Shown here in pieces: positions 21,825 to 31,322 of a DNA stretch of 64,000 bases. How positions within the stretch are numbered: the stretch's first letter is position 1; each line of letters starts with the position of its first letter. This DNA comes from a virus: IMG/VR virus record IMGVR_UViG_3300046782_000291, positions 1 through 64,000 of that record; one strand, written 5' to 3'. The notes beneath the pieces are model-generated. The model was not told the origin of the DNA. It ran no database searches and worked only from the letters and a program-made list of their open reading frames with translations. A program made the translations under genes and the position numbers.

Positions 21825-24800
21825 GTGGACATTGGAGTTCTCACCGGCAAAATCGAGATTGAAGATACCCTCTCGACAACGCTGGAGTCTGCGGCGCAGA
21901 AGATCGAGAAGTTCTCCGAGAAGTTTGAGAACGTCTTTGGCGCGATGATTGTCGGCAGCGCGGCCGCAGTCACTGCTATTGCCGCCGTCTCCGGAGCCAT
22001 CATCACCCTCGGTCAGCGCGGTGCGGACATCAACGACGTGTCCGATACCCTCGAACACTTCGCAGGCTCGGCTGAGGCGGCTGAAGAAGCCATGGCTGGC
22101 TTGCGCAAGGGAACGAAGGACACGGTGGGTGACTTCGACCTGATGAAGACCGGTTCCCGGCTTCTCTCCGCCGGAGTGAAGTTGACGGCGGGAGACTTTG
22201 AGACGCTGGGCACTGCCGCGTTCGTGATGCAGAATCGCGGGCTGGGTCCGACAAAGGAGATGTTGGACCTCGTATCCGGCGCGATGATCACTGGACGCAC
22301 TCGGTCGCTTCAGATGAAGCTGGGCATCGTGGATGCGAAAGATGCCACCCAGGAGTTGGCGGACAAGCTGGGTGTCGAGGTCAATGAGCTCTCGAAGGCT
22401 CAGAAGGCGGAAGCCACGAGGACCCAGATCCTTGCGATGTTGTCGAAGGCGAACAAGGACGCCGGAACGCAGGTCAGAGACTTCGGTGAACAGTTTGAGT
22501 TTGCCCAGACGCAGATTGAAAACTGGTTCGATGAGCTGTCCCAAGGCGTGGCGAAGTCCACCCATGTCATGGGCGCACTCGATGCGATTGGGAAGGCGTT
22601 CTCAGACAACTTCGGTGGCGCTGGGAAGACGGCGATGGAGACGATCCAGGGCTGGATCGATAAGTTCGCGGATGCCGTCACCAAGTGGGCGCCCATCATT
22701 ATTGGGTGGATCAAGAACATCACCGACGCCATTCTGGGATTGTGGAATACAATCAACACGATCTGGAACAGTATCCCAGACTGGTTCAAGAACATCGCCT
22801 TCGATGCCGGCATCGCGGCGACAGCCGTATGGGGCCTCAATTCCGCGTTCCTCGCGTTGACAGGCTCCAGCATCGTCAGTGGCCTTGCGTCTGTTGGCGG
22901 GGCGTGGGCAGGAATCGCAACAGCCGTTGGAGTGGCGATTGACGCGGTGAAGGGTTTCATCGCCGCGATGGCGTTGACCTACCAGCTGGGCGGAGTAGGG
23001 GCCATTCTCTCGGGTATCGGGTCAGGGATTGCAAGTGTCTTTGCGTCACCCGCCCTCGTTGGAGGTGTCCTTGTTCTGGCCCTCGGAGGGCTGACTCAGG
23101 CGATTTACAAAGCCTACGAAGCCTGGAAGAGTGGGCGAGATATGTGGGAGTATTTCCTCGGCAAGACGCAGCCAGAGGACATGGACTTCCTGACTCGCCA
23201 CGTGCGCCAGTTGGGCTATGCGATCACTGGGTGGGAGAAGTTACACGACATCGTCTCCACCACAACACCTGCCCTCGGGTCCGTTGCGAAAGCCGGAGGG
23301 CAGGGTGAGTCAATCTTCAGTGCACCCGCCGCTGTCCCACCACCTCCAGACACTGGACTAGAAGGTGCTGCCGCCGCTGCTGCCAAGCGGGTCAAGGCGT
23401 TGTACGACTCGTTGTTCGGCTCAGACATCAAGAAGAAGGCCCAGGACCTTGAAGCGGCGGTGACTCAATTCACGGTCAAAGGGCTTGTACCCACGACGCA
23501 GCAGTTGGAAGCCCTCGCGAAAGAAGCCGACTCGGTTATGGAGAAGGGTGGCAAGCTGGGCCAGAATACGGCGATGCTTGTCGCGAAGTATGACCTTCTA
23601 CATACTGGCGTGTTCCAAGTAAGCGATGGTCTGGCGAAACAAAAGTTGACTCTAGGCGGAGTCTCCGGTGAGTGGGTCAATCTGAAGATGTCGGTGGCAC
23701 CTATTCCCCAAGACATCTTCCCCAAGCTTATCAACACGAACAACGATGTTGTCCTCGGGATCAACAAGCAGGTCAACATCGTTGCGTTGCTGAAGAAGGA
23801 GTATGCCGACCTCAAGTTCAACCAGCACATTCAGGAACTGGAAGACTACTCCGCTATCCTCAAGACGATTGGGCAGATCATGCCCGGTATTGCGGGCACA
23901 ATCGTCAGTGGCCTCGGGAACGTCGCGGCTGCGTGGGCACAAGCCGAGGTGATGTCGAAGAAGTATCTGGAGACGAGCACGCGAGCCACGGGCACTGAGA
24001 AGGCCCTCGGCATTGCCCAGGGTATCAGCCAAGTCGCTGGGTCCACGAGTTCTGGTGGGATTGGGTCCAGGACAGCGGGTGGTGCCCTCGCGGGCGCTGG
24101 CGCGGGCGCGCTGGTTGGCTCGATGATTCTACCGGGCATTGGAACGGCGATTGGTGCCGCTGTTGGAGCTATCGGCGGAGCGATCACGGGTCTCGTTCGT
24201 GGGATTGTCGCGGCGATGAACGATGGACGCAAGGCTGTTACGGCGTTCGCGGATACGTTCACTGATGGGTTCGTCGGACTCCATGAGCAACTCTCGGTTC
24301 TCGGTCCCCAGGGCGAGCAACTCTGGAAGAACTTGAGCGGTGTCGGACAAGGCGACAAGGAAGGTGCCGCGAAGGCCATCAAGGCCACCCAGGACGCGCT
24401 CCAGGGTCTCACGACTGATGTGCAGAAGTACAACCTCACGTGGGTGAACATGGACCCAGCGATGGCAATGAAGAATGCAAAGATTGCCTCAGACGACCTC
24501 CTCACCTCGTTCAACCGGTTGAAGAGTGCGGGCTATAGCACCCAGGGTATCCTCGTGGGGATGAGCGATGACCTGAATAAGTGGATCATCGATGCGATGC
24601 GCGCTGGGGTGAAGATTCCCGCTGCGATGGAACCCATCATCAAGAAGATGATTGAAACGAATACCATCACGATGGACGCGGCGAAAGCCATGCTGGGTCT
24701 GGAGGATAGTTCGGTTCCCTCCCTCGACCAGATCACCGAGGCGGCTGGCCGCTACGGTCTTGCCCTCGATGACCTCGGTCCGAAGGTCCAACAGATATCG

Positions 24801-25418
24801 ATCACGAACCAGGCCAATCAGATCGTCCAGGATTTCAACACACTGACGGCTGCTGGCGTTCCATTCTCCGCGATGATGCACGATACCGTGACGCAAGTCA
24901 CGGATGCGGGCGGAGAAGTCCACGATGTGGTCAGTGGGATGCACCACGACATCCAACAGATGGTGGATCAATCGACCGGGCCGTTGGGGATCAAACTCCC
25001 GGATTCGATGAAGCCTATCATCCAGCAGTTGATTGACGCGGGTGGCGACAATGGGCTGGTAGATCAGTTCGGGAATGCACTGACTGACTTGAGCCAACTG
25101 AACTTCGATGAACCGCTGTCCGCGATGGTTGATAAACTTCTTGACAAGCTCGATCAACTCATTGACAAGATCACGGGTCCTGGTGGAGTGACGGACGCCT
25201 TCGCGGGTCTCGCCCAGAATACGAACCCATCGAGTGCGTCCACAACCACGACCGATACGGGAACGCCAGCGTACAACTACCGGACGCCTACGGGCGGGAG
25301 TGGGACACCGAGCACCCAGTCTACCGGCACGCCGGTCGTCATCCCCGTAACCGTGACGGCGAATGGCGAAGTGGTTGGCCGGGCGGTCACGCGTCAGCTT
25401 GTTCGAGCGGGAGCCTAG
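21825..25418 (+). CDS. Tape measure protein
   Basis: A 1,197-residue protein, GTG start at 21825 with GAGGTGA upstream, directly after the chaperone genes. The N-terminal 300 residues are helical and coiled (TLESAAQKIEKFSEKFENVFG). Hydrophobic, membrane-active segments lie near 100-140, 335-430 and especially 745-795, where a glycine zipper (GAGAGALVGSMILPGIGTAIG) occurs. The C-terminus is Thr/Pro-rich. It sets tail length and is ejected at infection, with the hydrophobic parts likely to insert into the host membrane. At about 1.5 angstrom per residue it predicts a tail of roughly 180 nm. Confidence 0.9.
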   Translation: MDIGVLTGKIEIEDTLSTTLESAAQKIEKFSEKFENVFGAMIVGSAAAVTAIAAVSGAIITLGQRGADINDVSDTLEHFAGSAEAAEEAMAGLRKGTKDTVGDFDLMKTGSRLLSAGVKLTAGDFETLGTAAFVMQNRGLGPTKEMLDLVSGAMITGRTRSLQMKLGIVDAKDATQELADKLGVEVNELSKAQKAEATRTQILAMLSKANKDAGTQVRDFGEQFEFAQTQIENWFDELSQGVAKSTHVMGALDAIGKAFSDNFGGAGKTAMETIQGWIDKFADAVTKWAPIIIGWIKNITDAILGLWNTINTIWNSIPDWFKNIAFDAGIAATAVWGLNSAFLALTGSSIVSGLASVGGAWAGIATAVGVAIDAVKGFIAAMALTYQLGGVGAILSGIGSGIASVFASPALVGGVLVLALGGLTQAIYKAYEAWKSGRDMWEYFLGKTQPEDMDFLTRHVRQLGYAITGWEKLHDIVSTTTPALGSVAKAGGQGESIFSAPAAVPPPPDTGLEGAAAAAAKRVKALYDSLFGSDIKKKAQDLEAAVTQFTVKGLVPTTQQLEALAKEADSVMEKGGKLGQNTAMLVAKYDLLHTGVFQVSDGLAKQKLTLGGVSGEWVNLKMSVAPIPQDIFPKLINTNNDVVLGINKQVNIVALLKKEYADLKFNQHIQELEDYSAILKTIGQIMPGIAGTIVSGLGNVAAAWAQAEVMSKKYLETSTRATGTEKALGIAQGISQVAGSTSSGGIGSRTAGGALAGAGAGALVGSMILPGIGTAIGAAVGAIGGAITGLVRGIVAAMNDGRKAVTAFADTFTDGFVGLHEQLSVLGPQGEQLWKNLSGVGQGDKEGAAKAIKATQDALQGLTTDVQKYNLTWVNMDPAMAMKNAKIASDDLLTSFNRLKSAGYSTQGILVGMSDDLNKWIIDAMRAGVKIPAAMEPIIKKMIETNTITMDAAKAMLGLEDSSVPSLDQITEAAGRYGLALDDLGPKVQQISITNQANQIVQDFNTLTAAGVPFSAMMHDTVTQVTDAGGEVHDVVSGMHHDIQQMVDQSTGPLGIKLPDSMKPIIQQLIDAGGDNGLVDQFGNALTDLSQLNFDEPLSAMVDKLLDKLDQLIDKITGPGGVTDAFAGLAQNTNPSSASTTTTDTGTPAYNYRTPTGGSGTPSTQSTGTPVVIPVTVTANGEVVGRAVTRQLVRAGA

Positions 25419-25421
25419 AGG

Positions 25422-28400
25422 ATGGCATTGCAGCTACTGGTCGCGGGAACGGATCGCACGAACTTCCTGCTGACTACACCCACACCAAAATTCACCCGCA
25501 AACAGAATGAGCGGGCGATGGTCGAGATGTCGTTCAAGCCGGGGTTCCTCCCGGCGCAATACGCGGACTTCACGATCAACGACGGCGCCACCACCATCTT
25601 CCGAGGTGTCTTGATTCCCCACCTCGTGGAGTATGACCGTGGTCGGTCGCCCATCGGTGTCGAGTGCACAGGGTATGACTACGCCTTCTTCGAGGATGTG
25701 TGCTACTGGACAAAGAAGTACACAGGCCCAAAGACGGCGAAGCAGATTCTGACCGACCTGGTGGCGGAGAAGTTGAGTGTCTATGGCATCACGCTGGACC
25801 CAGCCCAAGACAACGGTGACACATTCACGGACTACGCGGTGGACGGCGTGCTCGTGGCGGACGTGTTGCGACAGTTGGGTGATGCCCATCTCACGCCTCG
25901 GGTCCATCTCATCTCGCCACTGCGCCAGCTGAAGCTGTATGTCCCAGGGACCGTCAATGCGCCGTTCTCAATCACCGACGCAGCGGCATCGTTCTATACC
26001 CTCGGGTGGTCCTATTCGGACGTCACACCAGTCAACGATATCACCATCGCGTTCGGTCCGAGTTCGGTGGGCGATACCGCGATCACTCAGATCTGGATCG
26101 GTGACGGGACCACTCGGGTCTTCTCGCTCAAGGGTATCAACATCCACTCATCGAGTGAATGGCCCGGTGTCTGCTTCGTGGGCGGTGTCCAGTTACCGGT
26201 CTGGCCACCAGGGCAAGGTCCGACCGATCACATCGAGTGGGACTATGCGACCAATGATGGGCAGCTGACGTTCATTGGGGGTGGGACAGCGAGTGCGCCT
26301 GGAGTCGGTGTTCCGATCCAGATCACTTACTTCCCGCAATACCCGTTCGAAGTCAACGCGACGACGGGTGCGACACCGAAGTTTGAAGTGCGCTTGTCCG
26401 ACGACCAGACACCGACCTACCAAGTGGCGGTGGCCAGCGTCCAGAGTGAACTCCTCAAGCGGAACATGGTTCCTCGGGAGTTGCTAGTTTCAACGTGGCA
26501 ATACTGCGAGCCAGGCCAGCGGCTCTCGGTCCAGAACGCGGCCAGAGCGTTGCCCACTGCAACGGTGTTCACGGTCGCAGAGATCAATGCGGAGTACACT
26601 GAGTTCTTCTCCCTCGGAACGCGGCTGTGGGTGTACACCATCCGCGCAACCGAGACGACCATCTACCAGGGTTCCTATCTCGACCAGATTCGTGAGCTGT
26701 TCAGCGGCGGTGGGAGCGGTGGCGGCGGCACCGTTCTGATCCCACCCTCGGGAGGTGGCGGCGGTGCGATGTCGCCTCTCCCTCCTGGCTACATCTACAT
26801 CGGCGATAGCACGAGCACTGCCGTTGCGAATCCGGTCACTGGTGACATCGTACTATCCACGACAGGTCGTATGGACATCGCGGCGGGTGCGATTGTCAAC
26901 GCGGATATCAGCGCGACGGCTGGGATCACCGATAACAAACTGGCGACGATTAGCACGTCTGGGAAGGTGGCGAATAGTGCGACAACGGCGACACCGAACA
27001 ACGTCGCGAACACGATTGTATTGAGGAACTCAAGTGGAGACTTCTCTGCTGGTTCTGGCTTCTTTGCTTCGCAAGTCGCAGGAGCGGAAGTCTATGCGAG
27101 CAGCTTCTTCATGGGTCCACTCCTCAAGACGAATGCGAACATAGACATAACGATCTCACCGGGAAATGGTGGTGGTGGGCATCTCCGTCTCACGCCCTCG
27201 GTGAACCTCTGGCTGGACCCGTTCAACGTGGTGGTGCTACGAGATACTAAGCCACTCACATCCTCGACGGTGTATGCGAGTGGCTTTGGTGGCACAGGCT
27301 TTACGCTCAATCATAGCCAGACGTTCACCAATCAGTCATACCTTGAACTCGACCAGCTACGCGTGCGCGGCGTGATGAATGTGTATGAGTTCGTCGTCAA
27401 TCAGATCCGTTCAACGAACGGAAATCTGTTCGTCACCAACTGCGCTCGCATTTCGAGTGTCTCTCTAGTCAATACGAATTACTACGACATCTTCACGGAA
27501 GCACCACACGGCTTTCAACCGAACGACCTCATTAGAGCGCAGCGCTTCTCTGCCGCTGGTGGGGGCGCTGCAGTCTTCCAGACTGATATCATCGTTAATG
27601 CGTTAGGTAGCGATGTCTGGTTTGGTGGAACAGTCCTCTCGGGACCTCCTCCCGCACCTGGGATGGACTTTGTGCGGTTGGGGAATACGACAGACTCCAC
27701 TCGTCGAGGGTCTATCTATCTGACGGCTGATGACGTGAATGCGCCGTACATCAACGTCTTGAATGGAGTGGACTCCATTGCGGCGTGGGGCGCGCAGTCT
27801 ACGCTGCGAGTGCGGCTCGGGAACCTCATTGGATCGTATGGATACTCCGGCGCACCGGTCTATGGGCTCGCCGCAGGCAATGCAGCTGGAGCGTGGTTCT
27901 CGATAGATGCCACGAACGGTCTGCGGATGAGCTACGGCTCGACCGTCTACATGCAGATTGACACGGTGGGAAACGCGACCTTCTCTGGAACGGTCCGAGT
28001 GGGTAACGTCACGATTGACCAGAGTGGTATCCGAGTTGCTCCTTACTCCGGGTCTTTCAGCTACACCGCTGCGTATATGTTCGATATTCCGGGGCCAGCG
28101 GCTCCCAGCAATGGTATCGGTTACTGGTCCAGCATTGATGGTAATGACATTCGGACGCTTGAAATCTCTCATGACTGGAATGGGAATGGGAATAAGCCGC
28201 ATCAACTCTGGCTTCATGCACGCGGTGACGGTATCGGCAGTGCTGGGGCAGGAGCCGTAAGTGCTAACATTTATCTCTATTCAGATGGTGGTGGTTCTAC
28301 CTACAGTCCACGTATTGATTTTGCCTTAGGTGTCGGTGGTGGACCGGTTGATAGATACCTCCGATTGCAGCCTTCCGGTCTTTCATGGGACACGGTGGTG

Positions 28401-29129
28401 GCTTACGGTTCCCATGCGGAAGTGATCATCGCGAACTCAGGCCTCATCGCTCGAAGAGATATCGGAAATGTTTTTGCGGGAGGCATGACTATCAACAACA
28501 CGCTGAATGTCAACGGTATAACGCAGTTCGCGACGGCGTGTTACTTCAATGGCCTCATCCAGTCGCAGAGCGTTAGTCCGAATATCCAGATGTTCAAGAC
28601 GAATGGCGCGGTCAACGAGAAGTATACGCGCTGGCTCTCAGACGCCTCGGAGTGCGACCTTCAGCTGGTAGACGACGGCTACTCGGTGGCAACGAATACC
28701 ATTCGCACGACGCGCATTCAGCATGTAATAGCCACTGTAGAACGTGGAGATAACCTCTCGACATTCAACGTCGTATCGGACATGAACGCGAAGACGAACG
28801 TGCGCCCAGTAAGCAAGGCGACTCAGCGCGACTTGATGCGGTCGCTGCAGATTTACGAGTTCGACTACACCGGCGACTTTGGCATCAAGGTGGGGCCTGG
28901 GATTGGGCCACTAGCGCAAGAGGCGATGGCGGTCTTCCCGAACTCTGTCCAGACGATCATGCGGTCGCGCCATTCTAGCGACCCAGACCCTGTAAACTGG
29001 AGTGCGGCAGAAGCCTTACTGGTGTTCAATCCGGATACGCTCTATATGGCACACGTCGCGTATACCCAAGCTCTTGACGATGAAGTTGAGCTATTGAAAG
29101 CACGAGTGACTGCGCTAGAAGGGCTGTAG
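25422..29129 (+). CDS. Tail hub/fibre protein with C-terminal S74 chaperone domain
   Basis: A 1,235-residue tail-tip protein. Residues 1-430 resemble a tail hub (FRGVLIPHLVEYDRGRSPIGVECTGYDY; YTGPKTAKQILTDLVAEKL...). A glycine linker (GGGSGGGG, about 428-450) leads to a fibre region with IVLRNSSGDFSAGSGFFAS and long beta-repeat stretches. The C-terminus (about 1125-1235) is a Peptidase S74 intramolecular chaperone: SDMNAKTNVRPV with the Ser-Lys dyad region, LMRSLQIYEFDYTGDFG, GPLAQEAMAVFP, and a terminal coiled coil. S74 domains fold trimeric fibres and then cut themselves off. The stop overlaps the next start (TAGTG). Confidence 0.85.
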   Translation: MALQLLVAGTDRTNFLLTTPTPKFTRKQNERAMVEMSFKPGFLPAQYADFTINDGATTIFRGVLIPHLVEYDRGRSPIGVECTGYDYAFFEDVCYWTKKYTGPKTAKQILTDLVAEKLSVYGITLDPAQDNGDTFTDYAVDGVLVADVLRQLGDAHLTPRVHLISPLRQLKLYVPGTVNAPFSITDAAASFYTLGWSYSDVTPVNDITIAFGPSSVGDTAITQIWIGDGTTRVFSLKGINIHSSSEWPGVCFVGGVQLPVWPPGQGPTDHIEWDYATNDGQLTFIGGGTASAPGVGVPIQITYFPQYPFEVNATTGATPKFEVRLSDDQTPTYQVAVASVQSELLKRNMVPRELLVSTWQYCEPGQRLSVQNAARALPTATVFTVAEINAEYTEFFSLGTRLWVYTIRATETTIYQGSYLDQIRELFSGGGSGGGGTVLIPPSGGGGGAMSPLPPGYIYIGDSTSTAVANPVTGDIVLSTTGRMDIAAGAIVNADISATAGITDNKLATISTSGKVANSATTATPNNVANTIVLRNSSGDFSAGSGFFASQVAGAEVYASSFFMGPLLKTNANIDITISPGNGGGGHLRLTPSVNLWLDPFNVVVLRDTKPLTSSTVYASGFGGTGFTLNHSQTFTNQSYLELDQLRVRGVMNVYEFVVNQIRSTNGNLFVTNCARISSVSLVNTNYYDIFTEAPHGFQPNDLIRAQRFSAAGGGAAVFQTDIIVNALGSDVWFGGTVLSGPPPAPGMDFVRLGNTTDSTRRGSIYLTADDVNAPYINVLNGVDSIAAWGAQSTLRVRLGNLIGSYGYSGAPVYGLAAGNAAGAWFSIDATNGLRMSYGSTVYMQIDTVGNATFSGTVRVGNVTIDQSGIRVAPYSGSFSYTAAYMFDIPGPAAPSNGIGYWSSIDGNDIRTLEISHDWNGNGNKPHQLWLHARGDGIGSAGAGAVSANIYLYSDGGGSTYSPRIDFALGVGGGPVDRYLRLQPSGLSWDTVVAYGSHAEVIIANSGLIARRDIGNVFAGGMTINNTLNVNGITQFATACYFNGLIQSQSVSPNIQMFKTNGAVNEKYTRWLSDASECDLQLVDDGYSVATNTIRTTRIQHVIATVERGDNLSTFNVVSDMNAKTNVRPVSKATQRDLMRSLQIYEFDYTGDFGIKVGPGIGPLAQEAMAVFPNSVQTIMRSRHSSDPDPVNWSAAEALLVFNPDTLYMAHVAYTQALDDEVELLKARVTALEGL

Positions 29130-29278
29130 TGAAACATCGCCATCCAATCGCGTGGACGGTCTGGGTTGGTCTCGCAGTGATGGCTATTGGAGTGATATTG
29201 ATTCTCGTCTACTTGGAAATGCGCGCAGTGCACACAGCATGGGGCTTTGGACATTTGCAGAAGGGTCGAGGTTACTAG
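29129..29278 (+). CDS. 49-residue single-pass membrane protein
   Basis: Starts at GTG 29129 inside the preceding TAG stop and ends at TAG 29278, one base before the next ATG. It has one strongly hydrophobic helix (TVWVGLAVMAIGVILILVYL) after a basic MKHRHP start, and a short cytoplasmic-looking basic tail. The size and fold would suit a small holin- or spanin-like factor, but there is no lysis enzyme next to it. Confidence 0.6.
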   Translation: MKHRHPIAWTVWVGLAVMAIGVILILVYLEMRAVHTAWGFGHLQKGRGY

Positions 29279-29279
29279 G

Positions 29280-31322
29280 ATGCCGTTATTGAGTCCAGAC
29301 AGTGGTTTCGTTCTTGCGGGTGTTGGCGGAGGTCGAATCTACCTCGGGAGTATGCCTGAGCCATGGTTGCTCGCGATTCCACCCGGTCTGGAAGACATGA
29401 TCGGCGGTGGTTGGGCATTTATCGACAACGACACCATCGGCGGGAACGGGTCCATCGACAACATCCACTGGAAGTTGTGGGCCTACTCCATTTCGACGCG
29501 CCAGCGGTGGGTGCTGGACGAACGTGGTGCATCGAACTTCTATGGTGGGGGAGGCAAGTGGTGCGCGTATCTCGCGGACCCGAGTGGTCTCATCAGTTTC
29601 GACAGCGATGGGATGGAGCGCACCGACCTCGTGGCCCGTGGAATGTCACCCAACGGGGAAGCCCTCTACAGCACGCACGAGAACAATGAGCTGTTCGTTG
29701 GGAGCATGAAGAACGGACTCTCACCGATTGCGTCGGGCACCGTCCTGTCCACGATGATTGGCGTCGATGACGTCGTGCTCTGGGCCAACTCCGCTGGCGT
29801 GCTCGGCTCAGATCCTGAGGCTCCGCCCGTCTGCCCCTATTCCGGTGGTGAGGGCGCACGATTCACCTCGGGTTCGGTTGCCGGCAATCGCGCACTGTGC
29901 CAGTGGGACCGAGGAACGAACGCGCTGGTGGTCTATCCCTGGCAGGCGACTCCGCCAGAACTGACCGGCTACAAGCTGAGCGTCGGCGTCGATGAGCATC
30001 GTCACGACATCGGCTACCATCACAGCGGAAACTATCTCATCGCCACCGGCGTCAACCTCGGGGAGACCCAGATCCGCATCTATGAACTCAACCTCGTCAA
30101 TCAGGAGTTCCGGCTCAACGGCGGAGGGTGGCAAGACCTCGTTCCCACTCGGCTCGATACGGCCCAGATCACCATCCCCACGTTCATCTTCAATCACGAT
30201 GTCACCCTCGCGGTGTTCAAGGACCTGGACGGCGACTCCGGCTCACCGGCGGAGATTCTGGTCAACCAACAGGACCAGATGGTCGCTCGGCCATACTTCA
30301 TGGCGGAAGACACGATGGATGGAGAGACGCAAGGTGAGTTGCTTGGCATCTACTCGGAAGCCGTCGATCCAAGCTACGTCGTGGACCTGGCGAATCAGTT
30401 TGAGACACGGGTCCTCCTCGGGCACGACAGCGTCTCTGACTGGGATCTTCCTCAGCTACCGCCGTGGTCCATCCCTGCGATTGAACTCTACCCTTCGGAA
30501 CAAGAGACAGCGGCCCAGAGTGCTGAACGTTGGCACCGGCAGATCCAGTCACTCCTCAACCAGTGGCCCGGCGACGTGGGCGTCATCCCCGCGTTCTACT
30601 GCATGGGCGGAGCACCTCCGGATGAGCTGTTTCCGGTCTCCCATATCATCGAGGGGCTGCACCATCTCCAGGACATTGTCAACACGAGCCATCGTATCAA
30701 GGTCATCGCGCCGTTTGCCTTCGACCGCGCGAATGGGATCGTGGCGCACGATGAGTTGATGGATGCCTGGAAGAACCTCGTGAGCGCGTGCCCACGGCTC
30801 GCGATGTTGACGCCTGTCGGTGAACCTGTTCCACCGGAGCCAGGACCTGGACCGGGGCCAGGACCTGGACCCGAGCCTATTCCACCCAACCCCGAACCTG
30901 GACCGGAGCCTGAACCCATGCCCACGTTACCCTTCAAGTGTTTTCTGATCGCTGGCCACAACAGCAAGATCCCGGCGGTGGAGCCTGGGTCGCATCATCT
31001 TGACCTGGACTACTCTGTCCAGGAGACCGGCCCATACCAGCAGGTCGAAGTCAAAGCCTCGGAAGAAGCCGGGCATGTCCTCGCACGCTACGTCGAAGAC
31101 GGCTGGTACCTCCGGCTGGACACGGTGCTCCTGATGGAGCGTAAGTATGACGCAGCACTCCAGCTGTACGATCCCAACAAGCCTGACCTCGACTCCGGCT
31201 GGCAGCGATTCAAGATTTACGGCTCGCTGCTGATTGGTGAAGGCCCGGATGTCAACGGCATCCGTGGTGCGGCGTACACCTTCACGATGGTGGACTCGGA
31301 CAAAAAACCGCTTTTCAACTAG
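29280..31322 (+). CDS. Tailspike-like protein, upstream part of a frameshifted pair
   Basis: A 680-residue protein; ATG 29280 preceded by GAGG. Residues 1-400 look like a beta-propeller (repeated blades such as KLWAYSISTRQRWVLDERG, LFVGSMKNGLSPIASG, RIYELNLVNQEFRLNG). Residues 400-515 contain TIM-barrel-like text (GVIPAFYCMGGAPP). A proline/glycine linker (PEPGPGPGPGPGPEP, about 518-545) precedes a small beta domain. The zero frame stops at TAG 31320 just after an A6 run, while convincing coding continues in the -1 frame for another 1.1 kb. The two parts together would form a tailspike or depolymerase of about 1,060 residues. Confidence 0.72.
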   Translation: MPLLSPDSGFVLAGVGGGRIYLGSMPEPWLLAIPPGLEDMIGGGWAFIDNDTIGGNGSIDNIHWKLWAYSISTRQRWVLDERGASNFYGGGGKWCAYLADPSGLISFDSDGMERTDLVARGMSPNGEALYSTHENNELFVGSMKNGLSPIASGTVLSTMIGVDDVVLWANSAGVLGSDPEAPPVCPYSGGEGARFTSGSVAGNRALCQWDRGTNALVVYPWQATPPELTGYKLSVGVDEHRHDIGYHHSGNYLIATGVNLGETQIRIYELNLVNQEFRLNGGGWQDLVPTRLDTAQITIPTFIFNHDVTLAVFKDLDGDSGSPAEILVNQQDQMVARPYFMAEDTMDGETQGELLGIYSEAVDPSYVVDLANQFETRVLLGHDSVSDWDLPQLPPWSIPAIELYPSEQETAAQSAERWHRQIQSLLNQWPGDVGVIPAFYCMGGAPPDELFPVSHIIEGLHHLQDIVNTSHRIKVIAPFAFDRANGIVAHDELMDAWKNLVSACPRLAMLTPVGEPVPPEPGPGPGPGPGPEPIPPNPEPGPEPEPMPTLPFKCFLIAGHNSKIPAVEPGSHHLDLDYSVQETGPYQQVEVKASEEAGHVLARYVEDGWYLRLDTVLLMERKYDAALQLYDPNKPDLDSGWQRFKIYGSLLIGEGPDVNGIRGAAYTFTMVDSDKKPLFN